From Propionibacteriaceae bacterium (lineage in GTDB: Bacteria; Actinomycetota; Actinomycetes; Propionibacteriales; Propionibacteriaceae), in contig JAIRVA010000064.1 in assembly GCA_031254155.1 (NCBI GenBank), positions 1-10,023 on the forward strand: DNA of 10,023 bases, written 5' to 3'. A program made the translations under genes and the position numbers. This document shows, in pieces, positions 1-5,764 of the stretch (position 1 is the stretch's first letter; every line of letters begins with the position of its first letter). The notes under the pieces were generated by a model that had not been told where the DNA came from, ran no database searches, and saw nothing but the letters and a program-made list of their open reading frames with translations.

Positions 1-521
1 CCGCGCATGACCAGATCGGCCATCGCGACCTGGGAGACTGAGTCGGTGGGGTGCTGGTACGCCGTGATCGGTCCCGCCACACCGCCGACGGCGGCCCAAT
101 CGGTGACCACGCCGGCGTAGATGTCGCGGATCTGGTCCGCGGTGAGAGAAGACACGGGGTTGTCGGTGCTCGTCAGGAACTGCAGGGGTTCGCTGGCCAC
201 GGGAATCACGTCGAGTTGGTGGCCGGCCGCCGCGGCCGCGTCCACCTGGGCCTTGGTCGGCGCCGTCGCCACCACGAGATCGACCGTACCCTTGGCCAGA
301 CGCGCGTACGCTTCGTCAGCACCGTGGAACACCCCACTAGCTGTGGCGTCCGTGAAGGCCTTCTGGAAGGCCAGCGCCAGCGGTCGCGCCGCCGCCGCAC
401 CGTCAATCGTGGGGTAGGACGCCGCCGGGATCACGGGGGTCGCTTGAACCGGTGCGATCCCGGTCACTCCGAGAGCGACCGCAACCCCACAAGCCAGAAG
501 ACGAGCCCCACGAACACTCAT
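1..521 (-). CDS. Secreted PstS-like substrate-binding protein (3' end outside window)
   Basis: The reading frame is open for 173 codons from an ATG at 521 down to the window edge, so the C-terminal part is missing. The start is fixed by a strong AAGGAGG ribosome binding site at about 526-532. Residues 1-27 look like a Sec signal peptide: basic MSVRGAR, a hydrophobic core, then a signal-peptidase I type end (VQA before TPV). The mature part follows the PstS-like layout: a YPTIDGAAAARPL loop at about 36-48, DLVVATAPT at 81-89, IPVASEPLQFL at 106-116, then NPVSSLTADQIRDIYAGVV at 121-139 and DWAAVGG at 141-147. In the family such proteins deliver phosphate or another oxyanion to an ABC permease or act as an extracellular sensor. 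The usual ligand-loop residues are altered here (DGST is DGAA; R..SGSQ is HPTDSVSQ at about 157-164), so the ligand is uncertain. No ABC permease or ATPase is visible; partners may lie beyond the left edge. Confidence 0.85.
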   Translation of the reverse strand, partial: MSVRGARLLACGVAVALGVTGIAPVQATPVIPAASYPTIDGAAAARPLALAFQKAFTDATASGVFHGADEAYARLAKGTVDLVVATAPTKAQVDAAAAAGHQLDVIPVASEPLQFLTSTDNPVSSLTADQIRDIYAGVVTDWAAVGGVAGPITAYQHPTDSVSQVAMADLVMR

Positions 522-523
522 TG

Positions 524-533
524 CCCCTCCTTG
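524..533 (-). promoter_or_regulatory. Shine-Dalgarno site of the PstS-like gene
   Basis: The minus strand reads CAAGGAGGGGC immediately upstream of the ATG at 521. This near-perfect anti-16S match decides the start codon of a gene that has no stop within the window. Confidence 0.8.
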
Positions 534-620
534 ATCGATAGTCCGAAGCCGTCGCGTCGCCGATTCTCCGATCAAACCCTCCCCATTCGCTCCCCCATTG
601 CCAGGCCTCCACTCAAAATA

Positions 621-650
621 CATCTAATTTAGTGTACCGCGTACCGCCAA
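621..650 (-). promoter_or_regulatory. Candidate promoter of the PstS-like gene with a 7-bp tandem repeat in its spacer
   Basis: In the AT-richer gap 522-701 the minus strand carries TTGGCG (645-650) and, 17 or 18 bases later, TTAGAT (622-627) or TAGATG (621-626), a plausible sigma-70-type -35/-10 pair. Transcription would begin near 615, giving a leader of roughly 90 bases before the ATG at 521. The spacer region holds a perfect direct repeat, GCGGTAC twice on the minus strand (634-647), which overlaps the -35 by three bases. A TACACT at 632-637 is an alternative -10. The rest of 522-701 holds no gene or RNA that I can recognise. Confidence 0.35.
634..647. repeat. Perfect 7-bp tandem direct repeat (GTACCGC x2)
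   Basis: GTACCGC occurs twice head to tail in the intergenic region, upstream of the PstS-like gene and downstream of era. It could be a binding site for a dimeric response regulator or another repressor. It does not match the Streptomyces PHO-box core (GTTCACC) closely. Confidence 0.7.
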
Positions 651-701
651 AATCGACCGAAACACACCCGTAGAGTGTTGCTGGATTAATTACTTTCCGG
701 T

Positions 702-1619
702 CTAGAACCCCAGGCGGTTCAGCGCCTTGGGATCGCGCTGCCAATCCTTGAGAACCGTGACCCGCAGATCCAGGTACACGGGCGTGCCAACGAGGCGGGC
801 GATGCGGTGGCGGGCCTCGGCCCCGATCGCCTTCAGCCGCTCGGCCCGGCGGCCCAAAATGATGGGTTTCTGCGACTCGCGTTCGACAACCAGCTTGGCG
901 AAAATATCGAGTAAAGGCTTGTCATCGGGCCGGTCGGGCCGGAGCCCCATCTCGGAAATGGTGACGGCGATGGAGTGGGGCAACTCCTCCCGCGCGTGGG
1001 CGAGAGCCGCCTCACGGATCAGCTCCGCCACCAGAGTTTCGGTCGGCTCGTCGGTGATGTCGCCGTCTGGATAGAAGGCCGGCCCCTCGGGCAGCCGCGC
1101 CACCAAGAGATCCCGCAGAACGTCGAGGTTTTCCCCGGTCACCGCCGAGACGGGCACGATGTCCGCCCAGTGGACATCAAACTCCGCTTCGAGGCTCTGG
1201 ATGTCCAGCAGGTGGGCCGGGAGCCGTCCCGGCGGAACGGTGTCGGACTTCGTCGCGAGCGCGACCAGGGCGGGGCGGCGGGCCAGGGCGGCGATCTGTC
1301 CGACGAGGAAGCGGTCGCCAGGGCCGATCCGCTGGTTGGCCGGCAGGCACACCCCGATCACGTCGACCTCGCCCCACGTGTCGTACACGAGTTGGTTGAG
1401 CCGTTCGCCCAGGAGGGTACGAGGGCGGTGGACGCCGGGGGTGTCCAGGATGACCAACTGCGCCCCGGGCGTGGTGACAATGCCCTTGACGATGTGACGG
1501 GTCGTCTGGGGCCGGTCCGAGGCGATGGCCACCTTGGCCCCGACCAGGGCGTTCGTCAGGGTCGACTTGCCCGCGTTGGGCCGGCCGACGAAGCAGGCAA
1601 AGCCAGAGTGGTGAGTCAT
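702..1619 (-). CDS. era: GTPase Era, 30S ribosome assembly factor
   Basis: The 305-aa protein has the usual Era length and two-domain plan. The GTPase domain shows G1 GRPNAGKS (12-19), a G2 threonine in RPQTTR (36-41), G3 DTPG (59-62), G4 TKSD (123-126, the TKxD variant in place of NKxD) and G5 SAV (158-160). The C-terminal KH domain ends in the Era signature VYLDLRVTVLKDWQRDP (281-297) and RLGF. Era binds the 3' end of 16S rRNA and couples GTP hydrolysis to 30S maturation; it acts in the cytoplasm, partly at the membrane. The ATG at 1619 is supported by GGAGGGAG about six bases upstream and overlaps the preceding stop in an ATGA. It is the last gene of the phoH-ybeY-CNNM-era operon. One oddity: the RNA-binding GxxG loop of the KH domain reads GRRA (256-259) within ILGRRAERLKAIG, losing the second glycine. 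Confidence 0.97.
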   Translation of the reverse strand: MTHHSGFACFVGRPNAGKSTLTNALVGAKVAIASDRPQTTRHIVKGIVTTPGAQLVILDTPGVHRPRTLLGERLNQLVYDTWGEVDVIGVCLPANQRIGPGDRFLVGQIAALARRPALVALATKSDTVPPGRLPAHLLDIQSLEAEFDVHWADIVPVSAVTGENLDVLRDLLVARLPEGPAFYPDGDITDEPTETLVAELIREAALAHAREELPHSIAVTISEMGLRPDRPDDKPLLDIFAKLVVERESQKPIILGRRAERLKAIGAEARHRIARLVGTPVYLDLRVTVLKDWQRDPKALNRLGF

Positions 1620-2926
1620 GCGTCTCCCTCCGGGGTCGAGATGTCGGCCGCCGGCGCTTGGTCAGGCTCGGCCCGGCGGACGAGAATGGTGGCGATCTGG
1701 TGGCGACGCCCGGTGTACTGGTCAGCGGTCATCTCCAGCCCCTCCCAGTCCACCGTCGAGCCGGGGATAGGGACCTTGTTGAGCGTCTTCGCGAGGATCC
1801 CCCCGATCGAGTCGACATCCTCGTCGTCCAGTTCCAGCCCGAACAGGTCGCCCAGGTCGGCCAGCGACAGCCGCGACGACACCCGGTAGACCCCGTCGGC
1901 GACCTCGGTGACCGGGTCGGTTTCCCGGTCGAACTCGTCCTGGATCTCGCCGACGATCTCCTCCAGGAGGTCCTCAATCGTGATGACCCCCGCCGTACCC
2001 CCGAACTCGTCCACGACCACGACCAAATGGGTGTGCGCGGCCTGCATCTCCCGCAACAGGTCGTCGGCGGGCTTGGAATCGGGGCACCAGGTGACGGGCC
2101 GCATGAGCGAGGTCACCAACTCGGACGACTGGGCGTCCGGGTAGTCGTACACCCGCTTCACGATGTCTTTCAGGTAAACGATGCCGATGATGTCGTCCAG
2201 CCCCTTGGCGCCCGTGACCGGGATGCGGGAGAAACCCGACCGCAGCGCGAGCGACAGCGCTTGTCGCAGGGTCTTGCCTTCCTCGACGTAGAGAACGTCC
2301 GGGCGGGGTACCATGACCTCACGGACCAGTGTGTCGCCCAGGTCGAAGACGGAGTAGATCATCTTCCGTTCGTCGGCCTCGATCTGGTTGGATGCCTCTG
2401 CCATCTCGACGAACTCCCGCAACTCGTCCTCGGAGGCGAACGGGCCGTCGGGGTACCCCCGTCCGGGCGTGATCACGTTACCAATGAGGATCATGGCCTG
2501 CGGGACGATGTACAGCACCGCCGTGAGCACCTTCATGAGCCCGCAGGTCGCGGTGGCCACACCGATCCGCCGCTGGCGGCCCAGCGTCCGGGCGCTCACC
2601 GACACGAGGACGAACAGGGCGACCAGGGCGATCGCCCCGGCGCCGACCAGCGGGCCGGCCCCGCCCGCGAGTGTCTGGGCGAAGAGGTGGGTGAGGGTGA
2701 CGGTGAAACCGACCTCGCCCACGAGACGCAAGAAGAGCGCGGTAGAGACCGTGGGTGCGGGGTCCGCGACGATGGCCGCGATCGTGGCCGCGCGCTTCGC
2801 CTCGTCGGCCACGAGCTTGCCCGCCCGCCCCTTCGTCAGGGTCGAGAAAGCCTCCTGGATGGCCGCGAACACGGCGGCCAGGGCGAGGAACGCGACGAGC
2901 AGGGCCACGTGGACGGTGATGGTCAT
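1616..2926 (-). CDS. CNNM/CBS-domain membrane protein, CorC/HlyC (hemolysin III-like) family
   Basis: This 436-aa integral membrane protein has an N-terminal CNNM (DUF21) part with about four hydrophobic segments (roughly 4-24, 58-84, 92-112, 127-150). A Bateman module of two CBS domains follows (about 203-265 and 272-330, beginning REVMVPRPDVL and SLMRPVTWCP). The last domain is a transporter-associated CorC_HlyC domain (about 345-418, DGVYRVSSRLSL and IGGILAKTLNKVP). The conserved stretch VVVVDEFGGTAGVITIEDL lies at 302-320. Members of the family are linked to magnesium/cobalt efflux or resistance; the older name hemolysin is misleading. The start ATG at 2926 overlaps the ybeY stop (ATGA), and its own stop overlaps the era start, so translation is probably coupled. 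No strong Shine-Dalgarno precedes it, consistent with coupling. The transported ion cannot be read from the sequence. Confidence 0.93.
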   Translation of the reverse strand: MTITVHVALLVAFLALAAVFAAIQEAFSTLTKGRAGKLVADEAKRAATIAAIVADPAPTVSTALFLRLVGEVGFTVTLTHLFAQTLAGGAGPLVGAGAIALVALFVLVSVSARTLGRQRRIGVATATCGLMKVLTAVLYIVPQAMILIGNVITPGRGYPDGPFASEDELREFVEMAEASNQIEADERKMIYSVFDLGDTLVREVMVPRPDVLYVEEGKTLRQALSLALRSGFSRIPVTGAKGLDDIIGIVYLKDIVKRVYDYPDAQSSELVTSLMRPVTWCPDSKPADDLLREMQAAHTHLVVVVDEFGGTAGVITIEDLLEEIVGEIQDEFDRETDPVTEVADGVYRVSSRLSLADLGDLFGLELDDEDVDSIGGILAKTLNKVPIPGSTVDWEGLEMTADQYTGRRHQIATILVRRAEPDQAPAADISTPEGDA

Positions 2927-3378
2927 CGCCGCCGCTGCTTCTCCCAGGCCAGGATGATCTGGTCATTGAGGTCGAACATGACCCGTTTCTCGGCCTCTTC
3001 CACGTGGTCGAAACCCAGGAGATGCAGCAGGCCGTGGACAAGCAGGTAGTCGGCCTCCTGGCGGGGAGTCCGCCCGGTTTCGGCCGCCTGCCGCTCGGTC
3101 ACGGCCGGGCAGAGGACGATGTCGCCCAGGACACCGAGCGGCGACGGGGCGTCCGGACTGCCGGGACGCAGTTCGTCCATCGGGAAGCTGAGAACGTCGG
3201 TCGGCCCGGGCTCGCCCATGAACTTCTCGTGGTACGCGGCCATGGTGTCCTCGTCGACGAGCACGATGGAGAGCTCGGCGTCGGGGTGGACGTGCAGCAG
3301 CGTCAGGGCGTACGTCGCCAGGCTGACAAGGCCCTTCTCGTCGACGACCTGACCGGACTCGTTGTTGATGTCAATCAT
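2923..3378 (-). CDS. ybeY: Endoribonuclease YbeY, rRNA maturation factor
   Basis: The 151-aa protein (MIDINNESGQ...) carries the UPF0054 zinc motif HGLLHLLGFDH, with ligands H115, H119 and H125, and the upstream family block PTDVLSFPMDE (59-69). YbeY is a metal-dependent RNase involved in 16S rRNA 3'-end maturation and 70S quality control. The frame is open further upstream, but the ATG at 3378 is preferred: it has AAAGGAAATC just before it, begins at the family's usual N-terminus, and overlaps the phoH stop by only eight bases. A longer start would run through the end of phoH. The gene lies between phoH and the CNNM protein and ends in an ATGA overlap with the latter. Its partner in 30S maturation, era, is two genes downstream. 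Confidence 0.97.
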   Translation of the reverse strand: MIDINNESGQVVDEKGLVSLATYALTLLHVHPDAELSIVLVDEDTMAAYHEKFMGEPGPTDVLSFPMDELRPGSPDAPSPLGVLGDIVLCPAVTERQAAETGRTPRQEADYLLVHGLLHLLGFDHVEEAEKRVMFDLNDQIILAWEKQRRR

Positions 3379-4372
3379 GATTTCCTTTAGTCGGCGGCCG
3401 GGAGCGGTGGGCCTCGTACACATCGTACGCGGCGGCGATGTGCCCCACGAGCGGGTGGCGGACGACATCCTTGTTGGTGAGGCGGCAGAAGGCGATGTCG
3501 GGCACGCCCTCGAGGATCGCCGGCACCTCCCGCAGGCCGGAGAGCATCGAGCCGGGCAGATCGATCTGGGTGATGTCGCCGGTCACGACCATCGTGGACC
3601 CGAAGCCGAGGCGCGTGAGGAACATCTTCATCTGTTCCATCGACGTGTTCTGCGCCTCGTCCAGGATGATGAAGGCGTCGTTGAGCGTCCGGCCCCGCAT
3701 GTACGCGAGCGGCGCGATCTCGATCGTCCCCGCCGTCAGGAGCCGAGGCACCGACGCCGGGTCGAGCATGTCGTGGAGGGCGTCGTACAACGGGCGGAGG
3801 TACGGGTCGATCTTCTCGCTCAGCGTACCCGGCAGAAAGCCGAGCCGCTCCCCCGCCTCGATCGCCGGCCGGGTCAGGATGATGCGTGACACCTGCTTGG
3901 ACTGGAGAGCCTGGACAGCCTTGGCGACGGCGAGGTACGTCTTGCCGGTTCCGGCCGGGCCGATCCCGAAGACGACGGTGTGGGTGTCGATCGCGTCCAC
4001 GTACCGCTTCTGGTTGGCCGTCTTCGGGCGGATCGTCCGCCCGCGGTGGGACAGGATCGATTGGGTGAGTACCTCGGCCGGCCGCAGCGGTTCCGCGTCG
4101 TCCATCTGGGCGATCCGGACGATGTCGGGAAGACTCAGGCCCTGCCCGGTCCGCAGGATCGTCACCATCTGGGTCAGCACGTCCTCGGCGTGGTCGACGG
4201 CCGACCGGTTGCCGGTCAGGGTGACCTCGTTGCCGCGGACATGGACATCGGCCTCGAGCTCGGACTCAAGGACCCGGAGAAACTCGTCCCCGGCGCCGAC
4301 GACGGCAACCATCGGGATTGACGAAGGCACCGTGACGCGCCGGGTGTCGGAACGTGTGTCAAGGTCGGACAA
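3371..4372 (-). CDS. phoH: PhoH family ATPase, N-terminal KH-like domain
   Basis: The 333-aa protein has a KH-like segment at about 20-75 and a PhoH P-loop ATPase domain at about 115-325. Walker A is GPAGTGKT (138-145), Walker B is FIILDE (234-239), and the family blocks ILTRPAIEAGERLGFLPG (165-182) and NKDVVRHPLVG (300-310) are present. PhoH proteins are RNA-associated ATPases or helicases, historically phosphate-starvation induced, whose genes sit next to ybeY in many bacteria. The start is not settled. TTG at 4372 is used here, but the best ribosome binding site (GGAGG on the minus strand, 4386-4390) is 13 bases from it, and an in-frame CTG at 4381 is only four bases away. This is the first gene of the operon running to era. 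Its promoter lies in the short divergent gap before the transporter gene. Confidence 0.95.
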   Translation of the reverse strand: MSDLDTRSDTRRVTVPSSIPMVAVVGAGDEFLRVLESELEADVHVRGNEVTLTGNRSAVDHAEDVLTQMVTILRTGQGLSLPDIVRIAQMDDAEPLRPAEVLTQSILSHRGRTIRPKTANQKRYVDAIDTHTVVFGIGPAGTGKTYLAVAKAVQALQSKQVSRIILTRPAIEAGERLGFLPGTLSEKIDPYLRPLYDALHDMLDPASVPRLLTAGTIEIAPLAYMRGRTLNDAFIILDEAQNTSMEQMKMFLTRLGFGSTMVVTGDITQIDLPGSMLSGLREVPAILEGVPDIAFCRLTNKDVVRHPLVGHIAAAYDVYEAHRSRPPTKGNHD

Positions 4373-4395
4373 TGGGATCAGTGAACCTCCGTCGA

Positions 4396-4417
4396 ATAGT
4401 ATCCCCTATTGTACACT
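4396..4417. promoter_or_regulatory. Divergent, overlapping promoters of phoH operon and transporter
   Basis: The 52-base gap between phoH and the transporter holds TACACT on the plus strand (4412-4417), seven bases before the GTG at 4425, and TACAAT on the minus strand (4408-4413). A second minus-strand candidate, TACTAT, lies at 4396-4401. Between them is a small inverted repeat, AATAG-6-CTATT (4395-4410). The -10 boxes facing each way overlap, so the two transcripts probably compete or are co-controlled. The -35 regions are weak in both directions. Confidence 0.5.
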
Positions 4418-4424
4418 TCACGGT

Positions 4425-5129
4425 GTGAAGAACGATGGTGCGGGCAGCGCGCCCAGAGTGTACGACCTGATCCTCGCGGCGTTTTGCGCCCTGCTGCTCA
4501 TCGCCAACGTCGCGGCGACCAAGCTCATCGCGGTCGGGCCGGCGTGGGCCCCGGGTGGCGTTCACCTCCTGCCGCTGGTCTTCGACGGTGGCGCGGTCAC
4601 CTTCCCGCTCACGTACATCCTGGGCGACTGCCTGGCGGAAGTGTACGGCTTCGCCAAGGCCCGGCGGGCGATTGTGACGGGCTTCGTCGTGTCCGCCGTG
4701 GCGACAGGGGTGTTCTTCCTGGTCGACATCGCCCCCCCGGATCCCAGCTGGGGCAATCAGGTGGCGTGGCACTCGGTCCTAGGGTTGGTCCCGCGGATCG
4801 TCGCCGGGTCGCTGGTAGGCTACCTCGTCGGACAGTTGCTCAACGCGCAAGTCCTGGTCAAGCTGCGCGACCGGGCGCGGCCCGGCTCGCTGTGGTTCCG
4901 GTTGTTGGGTTCAACGGTGGTCGGCGAGGCGGCGGACACGGTCCTGTTCTGCACCATCGCGTACGCGGGAGTCGTCGACTGGGGTACGTTGGGCAACTAC
5001 ATCGTGGTCGGGTACGTGTACAAAGTTGGCCTGGAGGCCGTCCTGCTCCCCATCACCCTGCGCCTCATCCCCTGGCTGAAGCGCCGAGAAGGCCTGACAC
5101 TCGCGGGCGTTGTTGACGCCGAGCAATAG
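4425..5129 (+). CDS. yhhQ: Queuosine precursor transporter, YhhQ/QPTR family
   Basis: The 234-aa hydrophobic protein has about six membrane segments. It shows the family signature PLTYILGDCLAEVYGFAKAR (61-80), followed by GFVVSAVATGVFFLVDIAPP (86-105) and RIVAGSLVGYLVGQLLNAQV (124-143). It also has LLGSTVVGEAADTVLF (160-175) and AYAGV (179-183). Family members import 7-deazapurine precursors of queuosine (preQ0/preQ1 or queuine) for tRNA modification. It is the only plus-strand gene here, divergent from the phoH operon. No Shine-Dalgarno precedes the GTG at 4425, and a TACACT -10 box ends seven bases before it, so a leaderless mRNA is likely. A later in-frame GTG at 4458 is possible but would remove the start of the first membrane segment region. 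No queuosine synthesis gene or preQ1 riboswitch is visible nearby. Confidence 0.9.
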   Translation: MKNDGAGSAPRVYDLILAAFCALLLIANVAATKLIAVGPAWAPGGVHLLPLVFDGGAVTFPLTYILGDCLAEVYGFAKARRAIVTGFVVSAVATGVFFLVDIAPPDPSWGNQVAWHSVLGLVPRIVAGSLVGYLVGQLLNAQVLVKLRDRARPGSLWFRLLGSTVVGEAADTVLFCTIAYAGVVDWGTLGNYIVVGYVYKVGLEAVLLPITLRLIPWLKRREGLTLAGVVDAEQ

Positions 5130-5188
5130 TCAGGCGACCCCCTCCCCCCAGATTTGTCAGATACGCTTCTCAACTGCCTGTGGACGCG
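5130..5188. other. Convergent gap between transporter and toxin; no clear terminator
   Basis: These 59 bases separate the converging ends of the transporter and the toxin gene. They contain a C-rich run and a weak CAGGC (5131-5135) / GCCTG (5176-5180) pair with a 40-base loop, but no compact stem followed by a T-run in either direction. Overlapping 3' ends of the two transcripts are therefore likely. Confidence 0.4.
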
Positions 5189-5458
5189 TCACCGCGGCCG
5201 GTACACGTCCCGGCGGTGCTGGATGGACACAACCTCCACGATGACCTCGGCCTCCAGAATCCCGTACACGATGCGAAACTCGCCGCGCCGGGCTGAGTAG
5301 CGCGGCCAAAGCGGCGGGGTTAGTTGTTTCCCGACCCGGAGCGGGTTCTCGGCGAGTGGACCGTAGATGAACTCAACGCACGCCGCAGCCACGGCCTCAG
5401 ATAACTCGACGGCCAGCGCCCGCTTGGCTGCGCGGGACAGCCGTACGATGTACGCCAT
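5189..5458 (-). CDS. RelE/ParE-type toxin of a type II toxin-antitoxin pair
   Basis: The 89-aa basic protein has the RelE layout. An N-terminal helix reads RLSRAAKRALAVELSEAV (6-23), the GPLAENPLRVGKQL turn lies at 33-46, and the core strands contain YSARRGEFRIVYGI (54-67). The C-terminal motif is VVSIQHRRDVYRPR (76-89). In the family, arginines in the GEFRIVY strand and the HRRDVYR end match residues used for ribosome-dependent mRNA cleavage. It begins one base after the antitoxin stop (TGAGATG), so the two are translated together. Its closest named relatives are likely the RelE toxins of actinobacteria. It faces the end of the transporter gene across about 60 bases with no clear terminator. 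Confidence 0.88.
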   Translation of the reverse strand: MAYIVRLSRAAKRALAVELSEAVAAACVEFIYGPLAENPLRVGKQLTPPLWPRYSARRGEFRIVYGILEAEVIVEVVSIQHRRDVYRPR

Positions 5459-5459
5459 C

Positions 5460-5738
5460 TCAGCCCCGTCCGGCCTGCCGCAGCGCTTCCCGGACTTCAG
5501 CCTCGTCGCACCACTCGCCGCACGCCAACTCCGCTTCAGCCTCGGCGATCGCGGTCATTAAGTCCGCGTCCGCCAGAATGTCCAGCGTCTCAAGCAAAGT
5601 GTCATAGTCGTCTGCCCCGAGCAGCACGGCCGCCCGCCGACCGTTCCTCGTGACCTCAATTCGCTCGTGGGTCGTCTGCGCAGCGTCAACAATCTCGGAG
5701 AAACGAGCTCTCGCCTCCGCGATCGGCATAGTCGTCAT
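5460..5738 (-). CDS. Phd/YefM (RelB-like) antitoxin
   Basis: The 92-aa acidic protein starts MTTMPIAEARARFSEIVDAA, the classic Phd/YefM DNA-binding N-terminus, followed by RIEVTRNGRRAAVLLGADDYDTLLETLDIL (26-55). The acidic helical tail (56-92) would wrap the toxin. Antitoxins of this family neutralise their toxin and repress their own promoter. The frame is open upstream into the GH3 gene, but family alignment places the start at 5738, and a perfect TATAAT seven bases before that ATG with no Shine-Dalgarno points to a leaderless transcript. ATG at 5729 (Met4) is an alternative start. The gene lies 26 bases after the GH3 stop, so readthrough from the sugar operon is also possible. Confidence 0.9.
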   Translation of the reverse strand: MTTMPIAEARARFSEIVDAAQTTHERIEVTRNGRRAAVLLGADDYDTLLETLDILADADLMTAIAEAEAELACGEWCDEAEVREALRQAGRG

Positions 5739-5745
5739 GTACAGA

Positions 5746-5751
5746 ATTATA
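5746..5751 (-). promoter_or_regulatory. Perfect TATAAT -10 box of the toxin-antitoxin pair
   Basis: The minus strand reads TATAAT followed by TCTGTAC and then the antitoxin ATG at 5738, which places the transcription start at or one base before the start codon. The -35 position (near 5769-5774) has no good match and lies inside the end of the GH3 gene. Just upstream is an 11-base inverted repeat CAGATCGTCTG (5766-5776), a possible operator for antitoxin autoregulation. Confidence 0.65.
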
Positions 5752-5764
5752 GCCAGATTATCGG

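Noticed and set aside
489..500. Lipobox-like LLAC at residues 8-11 of the PstS-like protein
   Set aside because: It lies before the hydrophobic core, too close to the N-terminus for a lipoprotein signal; a signal-peptidase I site after residue 27 fits better.
661..679. AACAC-9-GTGTT hairpin after era as an intrinsic terminator
   Set aside because: The stem is only five base pairs, has no G/C-rich part, and is not followed by a T-run on the minus strand.
1658..3049. Long plus-strand open frame opposite the CNNM and ybeY genes
   Set aside because: It is antisense to two well-supported genes, has a composition typical of high-GC shadow frames (rich in Arg, Asp, Gly, His), no ribosome binding site and no recognisable motif.
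5131..5180. CAGGC/GCCTG pair as a bidirectional terminator between the converging genes
   Set aside because: The loop is about 40 bases and there is no T-run on either side.
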